A stretch of 64,000 nucleotides of DNA, from NCBI GenBank assembly GCA_035578905.1, contig JAQJVL010002743.1, forward strand, positions 19,062 to 83,061, in the 5' to 3' direction. The notes under the pieces are model-generated. The model was not told where the DNA came from. It ran no database searches and saw only the letters and a list, made by a program, of their open reading frames with translations. The position numbers and the translations under genes were made by a program. Shown piece by piece: positions 57,584 to 64,000 of this stretch (position 1 is the first letter of the stretch; each line of letters starts with the position of its first letter). The stretch comes from Stictocephala bisonia. Taxonomy: Eukaryota; Arthropoda; Insecta; Hemiptera; Membracidae.

Positions 57584-58000
57584 TTAGTTATTTCCACAAA
57601 CATCTCTACCAGCAAACTGAATTAAAGGTAGGCCATTAACAAACCTACAGTTTGGAGAGTATTTTTTATGCTCATCAAATGGAACATCACCCTCTTCCCA
57701 ACATCCAATATGTATACCACATGAGAAACAGCGAACTGCATCGCTATAATTTAAATAATAAAAGCCGGATTTTGCCATTACATGTGGGTTGAGGAATGGG
57801 ACTGGCCAATTTAGAAAAGTGTCCAGCCTCACGTTTTCAAAGTGATACTGTGGTGGACCGTCTTTTTCACAAAAGTAAATTTGTATCAAGTACTGTTGGA
57901 TTGATTTTGGAAGGTCTAATTGTTTAATTTCAAAAAAGTTATTAAAGTTTTTACATAGTTCCACTGCAGCGAGAGAAGCAAGTGAACCGATTGGCGCCAT
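57584..58000 (-). CDS. BIR-domain (IAP-like) protein
   Basis: 138 residues. Residues about 58-122 form one BIR domain: RLDTFLNW at the start, GFYYLN, then zinc ligands Cys91 and Cys94 (CFSC), His111 and Cys118 in the exact C-x2-C-x16-H-x6-C spacing. A Trp101-Glu-Glu-Gly-Asp segment sits before the histidine. There is no second BIR and no RING, unlike most cellular IAPs. A single-BIR protein could block caspases or other death signalling so that the host cell survives virus-like replication; that role is inferred. The N-terminal 57 residues are unrecognised. The frame is intact, and the gene lies between polymerase and integrase. Confidence 0.88.
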   Translation of the reverse strand: MAPIGSLASLAAVELCKNFNNFFEIKQLDLPKSIQQYLIQIYFCEKDGPPQYHFENVRLDTFLNWPVPFLNPHVMAKSGFYYLNYSDAVRCFSCGIHIGCWEEGDVPFDEHKKYSPNCRFVNGLPLIQFAGRDVCGNN

Positions 58001-58149
58001 TAGTGCAAGTGACGTAATAAGAACAGGATGTGGGAAAGGAAGGAGTGGTGGGGGAAGGGAGTGGGGGTATTCAGTTATGGAGAGGATAGATTGAGGAACG
58101 TTGTGTTTATTTTGTAAGGTATGTTTTTATTTTAGTTTTGGGTTTTTAG

Positions 58150-58350
58150 TTGTGTAATCATGGTCGTGTTCTAAAGCTCGTTTTTTGTAAATTAAATGGT
58201 GTCCTCAGGCCAAAGTATCAATACCGTTTTCCAAAATGTAGCGTTTGTCGTCAAAGGGGGAAAGTGATAATTTTGAAATGTGTTGTGTGTAAATGTTATG
58301 TTTTTCACTACGGATGTTTAGAGCGGATGTTGTTTTTGTCAAATGATTAA
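58150..58350 (+). CDS. Doubtful plus-strand Cys-rich ORF (zinc-finger-like)
   Basis: 66 codons beginning at TTG; no ATG fits this frame near the start. The product has KCSVCRQRGKVIILKC, then VVCKCYVFHYGC, spaced like a small PHD/RING-type zinc finger. It is antisense to, and overlaps by 146 bases, the 3' end of the polymerase, which makes it suspect. It is listed because the Cys/His pattern is unusually regular for a chance frame. Confidence 0.2.
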   Translation: MCNHGRVLKLVFCKLNGVLRPKYQYRFPKCSVCRQRGKVIILKCVVCKCYVFHYGCLERMLFLSND

Positions 58351-61300
58351 GCAAACAGTCTTTGTACATTTCGTGTTTTAATTGTTTTTTTATCGTGACT
58401 TGGGGGACGCCTTTGGCTACCTTCTTTTCCTCTAGATTAGAATTTAGAACGGAGTAGCATTTCGCTCTCAAGGCAATTATTTCCCTAGCCGGATTTGAGT
58501 TTAGTTCATCTTTAAATTTTCCTAACGCTTTTTTGTTTACATTAATATAACATGGGTGGCTAGGTGGATAGTCAGACGTATCGAAAAGGTGTAATTCATT
58601 TTTCATATCTGCGTAAACGTCGGGAGTATATATGTTGTAGAATAGTGAGTCTGTGTCAGTCATACAAAGTTTTATGTTTTTCCCATACTTTGCAACTGCC
58701 CAGTTGTAATGAAAATTGTACATGATTAATTTTGAAATTTCCAATACTGTGAACCCTACGTAAATGGGTCTGTTTAGGTAAATTGATTGTTTTTTCAAAG
58801 CTAACCCCGCAATATCTTTATTGTATGCAAAGAAAGTCTTGAGTCTGGGACTAGCTGTCCATTTGACCACTTGTTTCTCATTATTTACAAGTTTAAAATC
58901 AATACGAGACCTAACATTTTCCAAACTCTTTCCATATGTCGCGTTGTTCATTAATTTGAAAAAAATCTTTTTCAAAGTTATTTTTAGACTGTTTTCTTTT
59001 TTCGGTATTGAAGTTAATAAATGGGGCTAGCCATGGGGACTGTTTAAAGCTAAGAACTCTGTGGATTTTAGTCAGTACAAGTCCAAGTTCGAAGTAAAGT
59101 TTCAAAGTGCGGTAGTGTACAACGTACTTGGTTTTGTCAGAGAGAGTAGTCAGTAGTTTTTCAGTCTTGGCGGGTTTATAGTCGAGTTCGTCTAGCAAGT
59201 CCCTACAGTATGTCGATAGCATGTCATATGTCACCATTTTTCGTTCGGGGGCTAGTGGAAAGTCTGAGTGTAAGTCGTGTAAGTGGTCAGGGTAGTGCAG
59301 GTCCACTTCTAAAATATATCCAATGTCAGAGTCGTCAGGTACTATTGTAAAGTCAATGTCTTGAGGGTCGATCCACTTAAAGTCAGACTCTGGGAGTCTA
59401 TCGGACATACTGGTTCCGTACAAATTGTTACAGTCTAGGTAAAGTAAGTAATTAGTCGGTTTTTTGTTGTCAAAGTTGGGTAAGTAGGGATTGTTGGCCT
59501 GGGCGTACCGGTTGGGTATCATGGAGACACCGCCCCGGATCCCAGACTCGACAAACAGGTGTTGGTCAATGTCAGTAAGTAATTCAAGACGTATGTCTGT
59601 CATTTTTAACATGGAATTCCATGCCAGTCCGGGGGCAGAGTAGACGTTACACGGGTCAATACCGTAGTAAGTCATACTTGTCGTCCTAAAATTTTCAAAC
59701 ACGTCGGCAAGTAATAACACGTCTGTTAGTAAGTACAGGTCATGGTACTCTTTCATACTTGTCATATCAAAAGTTGACCATACAGTTTGGGCGTGTGTGT
59801 AGTCGTCATCAGTGATAGGTGTTTTGGTCAGGTCATTGTAGAACGCCTCCTTGGGAGGCAGTTGGGTCTCGTTAAATTTTGATTCGTCTGTCATGTAAGT
59901 GTAGGGAAAGACGCCTTTGCGTAGAAGTAAGTCTGTGTTGGTCATACACTGTCCTAAAATTTTGAATTTGGAAGCCCCGTCAGTAACTAAGTTGGACACG
60001 AGTGTGTCCAAAGGAGCGTTAAGGAATTGGAGTGAGTCCAAAAATCGTAAAGATTCAAAGGTGACTGAAATGTACCGCTCACTGGTTGTAGCGATACATG
60101 ACAGTTTTTCTTTTTTGAATTTACCTAACCCTTGGATCAAGTGGTGGCAGTCATAACCTCTGAGGTTATGGAAAAAGACTGGAATGTGATCGGGAACTTT
60201 ATAGTTTAAGTTACATGAATTGTGGGCGGGTCCCAAGAACTGCCCCGTTAGGTGATTATGATTAGCTACTTTGTCTCTGTGTAAAGGTTTTTGACAAAGG
60301 TGACAGGTGGTAGCATTTTGGAAAATAATTTTGTCTTGCGGAGACATATTAATAGGAATGTTTTTATGAATAATTGGTAAGAGCTCTTTAGACTCCTCAA
60401 TCAAACAATTTAGAAAAGTATCTACAACGTCGGGACCGCTATAGACTTTAGGTTGTTTTACTGGTTTGCCATCACTGTCAATGATTACATAGCAAAAACC
60501 AGAGGGGACGTGATGGGCAGTGTTGGTGGTGTGAAGTAGTAGGGTCATTCAGTGCTGTGTCGATTGGAACGACAAGGGACTCAAAGTCACAGTATATGGA
60601 GAAGGGGACTTTGTGAGTAAGTGTGTAGTTTGTAAAGGACATGTATTTTTCGTCTTCAGTAGGAAGTCTAGTCTTTTGTGCACCGTGTGGTGAACACAAA
60701 GGTAAGTGGTTAGTAAGTGAGTCATTAGTACGAAATCTGTGTAGGCAGTAGTCACAGTAGTAAGATGCATGGGCGTGTTTAGTCAAGTGAGATAGCAGTC
60801 GGGATAAGTTAGTGATTAAACAGTAGTGGGAGGTAGTGTCAGTAGTCAGTAGTAACAAGTTGATGTGGTGAGCTCTAAATTTTTCTTTGGTTATTCTTAG
60901 GGGGTAAATTTCGTCTTTTTCAAATCCAAAGACATTTACAGATAAAGCAGGGTTCAATTTTTCAAATTTATCTAAATCGGTAATTTTGACAGGATAGCTA
61001 ATCCCAGACATATTTAATTTATTTTCAAGTTTTTTGTATTAGCTTATTCGCCTATTTCGGTCAGGGTACAATTGGGCAAGTACAGAGTAGAGGAAACATT
61101 TATTATCGTTATTTTTAATATTTACAATTCCCTTAGTAGGGTGAGAAATTTTTTTGGGGGTGGGTATGAAAGAAGAGGCGTACAAAGGTTGAAATTTAAC
61201 AATAAACAAATTGAGTCGTAAAACATTTTCTATTACCCACCCACTTCCCTGGCTCACCAACTTAGCCACACTTTCTAAAATTTTGTCTGTAGCCTCGGAA

Positions 61301-61572
61301 TACTGAGTATCTAGAGAGTCGGAAGGTAACAAAGTTCGGGTTTTACCATGAAAGAAGGGAGTTGTAGTCATTTCTTCATTGTTTATTGTTTTGGTGAATT
61401 TAATTTGGACTGCAATGTACCATTTAACTCCCCCGAGCCTGTTAAGATGTTTATTTATTTCAGACATAATTTTATTTTTATGTTCAGTAAGTACGTTAAG
61501 GAGATCGGGACCGGAAGTATCAAATCGCCGGGAAATGGTGACAAGGTTGTGGTTCATGGCGTAGGATTCCAT
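58205..61572 (-). pseudogene. polB: Protein-primed family B DNA polymerase, three disruptions
   Basis: About 1,120 codons in three frames. The start is the ATG at 61,572 in a good context (AACCATGG), the same as in the second element at 63,715. The N-terminal 177 codons end at an in-frame TAA at 61,039-61,041, and the same frame then continues. Exonuclease motif I is YCDFES (near 60,588). A frameshift lies near 60,525-60,540. Next come a CHLC ... NHNHLTG treble-clef like endonuclease VII (near 60,225-60,315), exo II FHNLRGYD, motif A LDCNNLYG (near 59,420), a second frameshift in an A7 run (58,959-58,965), motif B NNATYGK and motif C TDTDS (near 58,654). It would replicate the element by protein priming. 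As written it cannot give one polypeptide; at least the A7 break may be a consensus error. Confidence 0.88.
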
Positions 61573-61992
61573 GGTTAGGATACAATGAAATTTACTTCGA
61601 TAAAAAATTAATAAAAAAAGGATATTCAAACGTTAGTCAATCAAATCAAACGTAAGGAATAGTTATACTGTATACGGGACTTAATCTCAGTATATCACTT
61701 TCGAAATACCGTACAGAGAACGGCGTCCAAAATATAAATTACAAGATAATTGTATTTAATATTGAGTAGGAGCAAAGTGAAGACACGTCTGATCAGTACG
61801 AGCGCAAGAGCAGAAGTGAGAAAGATTGATTGTGTTGGTTGGTGAAGTACGGATGGATTGGGGGAGGGGAGGGGGCAACCAATCAGAACGTAGCATTTAG
61901 GTCACGCGCCTGTCCAGACTGAAACTCCGATTACGTCATCCTGTGTAGTACTGTTGGGGCAATTAGGTCACGCGCCTGTCCAGACATGAAAA
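61573..61992. promoter_or_regulatory. Polymerase upstream region
   Basis: A 420 bp non-coding region between the polymerase start and the right inverted repeat. It includes a G-rich tract at 61,861-61,875, ATTGGTT/CCAAT-type sequence beside it, and two copies of TTAGGTCACGCGCCTGTCC 66 bp apart (61,897 and 61,963). The second Polinton has a counterpart at about 63,400-63,714 with one such copy. It probably contains the polymerase promoter. I cannot point to a specific TATA box. Confidence 0.45.
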
Positions 61993-62684
61993 CCAGTCTG
62001 GCGCCTGGAGTCCTATACCCGAGTTTCGCAGCCACTGTATGAGTGGTGACGTAACGCGCTTGTCCACCGAGCACAAGTCCCCGCACTTGCGCATGTGTCA
62101 CCCACTCACAGCTGATGCCGCCAGGTCCGCTCCGATGGACGTTGCCGCTAGGGGTGCTGTGATCACGTCAGCCACATAGAGTATTACATTTATTATAGTG
62201 TATGAAATATTAAATTTGTTATAGTGTATATATGATTAGAGTAACAACGCGCATGCTCGCGCCCGACCAGCAGACGACGCGTTAGCCATTTATTATATTG
62301 TATTTTATATAGTATAAAGGTCGCCATCTTGGATGAGGGAATTTTGGGAAGGAATTTTCCCACGGGGTGTGAGTTGGTGCGGGAGGGAAAGACGCCATAT
62401 TGGACAAAAAAAGTGAATTTTATATAGTATAACAAGGTTAACAGTGAATTTTATATAGTATAACATGGAAAAAGTTAGTGTATTTTATATAGTATAAACA
62501 AGGTTAACAGTGCATTTTATATAGTATAACAAAGAAAAAGTTAGGTGAAGAGTGTATTTTATATAGTATAACAAGGTTAACAGTGCATTTTATATAGTAT
62601 GATGTGGGAATTTGGAGGGAAATTTGGGAATCTGGAGGGAAATTTAGGGAGGAAAAATTCCCACAGGGTTGGTAGGACTGCGCC
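61993..62684 (-). repeat. Right terminal inverted repeat of Polinton 1, outer end missing
   Basis: Reverse complement of 46,965-47,662, with small indels and substitutions. It includes the inverted TATACTATATAAAAT array and ends at GGACTGCGCC. The outermost 83 bases present at the left end (AGTAGACA to the GATGGCGG region) are absent because the second Polinton begins here. Confidence 0.85.
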
Positions 62685-64000
62685 AGTAGACATAAACTAG
62701 GGGTTTCAGGCTCACTTTTCTGGCCTCTGATTGGTCGAGAGCGGTCACGTGACTTGTCCAAGATGGCGGCGCAGTGGTACCAACCTCCCCCCTCCCTCCC
62801 AAAAATTTCCCTCAAATTCCTAAATTTCCCTCCAAATTCCCACATCATACTATATAAAATTCGCTGTTAACCTAACTTTTTCCGTGTTATACTATATAAA
62901 ATTCAATGTTTACCTTGTTATACTATATAAAATACACTAACTTTTTTCGTGTTATACTATATAAAATTCACTGTTAACCTTGTTATACTATATAAAATTC
63001 AGTCTTAACCTAACTTTTTCCATATTATACTATATAAAATTCACTGTTAACCTTGTTATACTATATAAAATACACTCCTATCCTTTTCCCCGTTATACTA
63101 TATAAAATGTAAAAAGATGGCGGTCTTTACACTATAATAAATACACTTTTAAACTTCGATTATTACCGTCGGCTACCTTCGTACGCTCTTAGCCTACGAT
63201 ATACGCGTCGGCTGCTGGTCGAGCGCACATGCGCGAGGACTTGTGCTCGGTGGACAAGCGCGTTACGTCACCACTCATACAGCGGCTGCGAAACTCGGGT
63301 ATAGGACTCCAGGACTGGTTTTCCTGTCGCGACACTCAAGGTTGCCCTTGACGGGCATGCGTGGGAACTACCAACAGCTGTGCGCGGGATGACGTAATCG
63401 GAGTTTCAAGTCTGGACAGGCGCCTGATCCAAATGCTACGTTCTGATTGGTTACCCCCTCCCCTCCCCCTCCCTTCCCCTCCCCCTTCTCTCCCTACTTC
63501 ACCTACCTACCACAAGTAATCTTTCTCACTTCTGCTCTTGCGCTCGCGCCGATCAGACGTTGATTGCTCCTACTCGTTATTAAATACAATTATTCTCATC
63601 ATAAATACTTTAACTTGATTCTTGTAATTTATATTTTGGACACCGTTCTCTGTACGGTATTTTGGGCCCTTTGTTTTACTTTAATTTAATAATTAATTTC
63701 ATTGTATCCTAACCATGGAATCCTTTGCCATTAACGATAACCTGGTCACCATATCCCGTCGATTCGACACTTCCGGTTCCGATCTCCTTCACGTACTTAC
63801 TGAACATAAAAATAAAATTATGTCCGAAATAAATAACCACCTAAACAGGCTCGGGGGAGTCAAATGGTACATCGCGGTTCAATTTAAATTCACAAAAATT
63901 GTTAACAACGAAGAAATGACTACAACTCCCTTCTTTCATGGTAAAACTCGTCCTTTGCTACCTTCCGACTCTCTAGATACTCAGTATTCCGAGGCTACAG
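62685..64000 (+). mobile_element. Polinton element 2, left end (runs off the window)
   Basis: It starts AGTAGACATAAACTAGGGGT, matching the start of element 1 at 46,882, then the same TGGCCTCTGATTGGTCGAGA, CACGTGAC, AAGATGGCGGCGCAG and a TATA-like repeat array (about 62,840-63,110). The GC-rich block around 63,190-63,400 matches the left repeat of element 1 but lacks part of it (GGACTCCAGGACTGG). The polymerase gene begins at 63,715 on the plus strand, so the two elements are head to head. Confidence 0.85.
63715..64000 (+). CDS. polB: DNA polymerase B of Polinton 2, N-terminus (partial)
   Basis: ATG in AACCATGGAA context, open to the window end (95 codons). The protein starts MESFAINDNLVTISRRFDTS and is close to the N-terminus of element 1's polymerase, differing at only about ten positions over the shared stretch. 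No stop or frameshift is seen. This confirms the start codon chosen for the first copy. Catalytic motifs lie beyond the window. Confidence 0.88.
   Translation, partial: MESFAINDNLVTISRRFDTSGSDLLHVLTEHKNKIMSEINNHLNRLGGVKWYIAVQFKFTKIVNNEEMTTTPFFHGKTRPLLPSDSLDTQYSEAT

Larger units (their letters stand above)
46882..62684 (-). mobile_element. Polinton/Maverick element 1 (about 15.8 kb)
   Basis: A self-synthesising DNA transposon with virus-like gene content: protein-primed family B DNA polymerase, retroviral-type integrase, packaging ATPase, adenain-like protease, major and minor capsid genes, all on the minus strand. Long terminal inverted repeats lie at 46,965-47,662 and 61,993-62,684. The outer 83 bases of the left end (from AGTAGACA at 46,882) are missing at the right end, where a second Polinton begins. 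Polintons integrate with 6 bp duplications, but the right-hand copy cannot be checked here. The polymerase and major capsid genes are interrupted. The element is either inactive or appears so because of homopolymer errors. Confidence 0.92.

Noticed and set aside
61348..61578. Plus-strand ORFs opposite the polymerase N-terminus
   Set aside because: They are antisense shadows; the second element's copy supports the minus-strand polymerase frame as the gene.

Overview
The window looks like repeat-rich DNA from an arthropod genome, most likely an insect. It is AT-rich, carries Polinton/Maverick and OTU-type Helitron transposons, and holds exons of a small secreted SVWC (single-domain von Willebrand factor C) protein, a family typical of arthropods. 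The species cannot be named from the sequence. Parts of the contig (about 1-5,040, 16,446-17,480 and 18,846-21,550) look like poorly polished long-read sequence, so reading frames there cannot be trusted.

Layout. 1-5,040: shattered Ty3/Gypsy-like pol (reverse transcriptase to integrase), then low-complexity sequence. 5,037-13,258: a 75-76 bp satellite with higher-order structure and one 0.4 kb insertion. 13,545-13,698: last exon of the SVWC gene (minus strand). 14,027-29,270: a 69 bp satellite, including about 58 apparently identical copies. The second SVWC exon (28,838-28,892) sits inside it. 29,415-35,060: a related satellite family (147 bp, 59 bp and 49 bp monomers) with decayed edges. 35,447-39,035: a foldback transposon whose right arm is split by a 2.7 kb truncated Helitron encoding an OTU protease. 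39,121-39,205: probable first coding exon of the SVWC gene. 39,750-41,990 and 44,612-46,510: 51 bp and 35 bp satellites.

46,882-62,684: a nearly complete Polinton/Maverick of about 15.8 kb. All convincing genes lie on the minus strand, in the order DNA polymerase B, BIR protein, chromodomain integrase, packaging ATPase, glycosyltransferase-like protein, a 58-codon protein, a DUF8207-like protein, a fibre-like repeat protein, a phospholipase A2-like protein, adenain-like protease, minor capsid protein, a small basic ORF, major capsid protein and an uncharacterised protein. Polymerase and integrase would serve replication and integration. Capsid proteins, protease and ATPase form a virion-building module. 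The PLA2-like, fibre-like and BIR proteins suggest cell entry and host-survival functions. The polymerase is broken by one in-frame stop and two frameshifts, and the major capsid gene by one frameshift in a T9 run. The element is therefore either decayed or affected by consensus errors.

62,685-64,000: the start of a second, head-to-head Polinton, whose intact polymerase N-terminus runs off the window. It abuts the first element inside that element's terminal inverted repeat.

The most unusual features are the SVWC gene, with three phase-compatible exons spread over 25.7 kb of satellite and transposon DNA; the fibre-like repeat protein; a compact multi-hairpin RNA candidate beside the Polinton's left repeat; and the two Polintons back to back.
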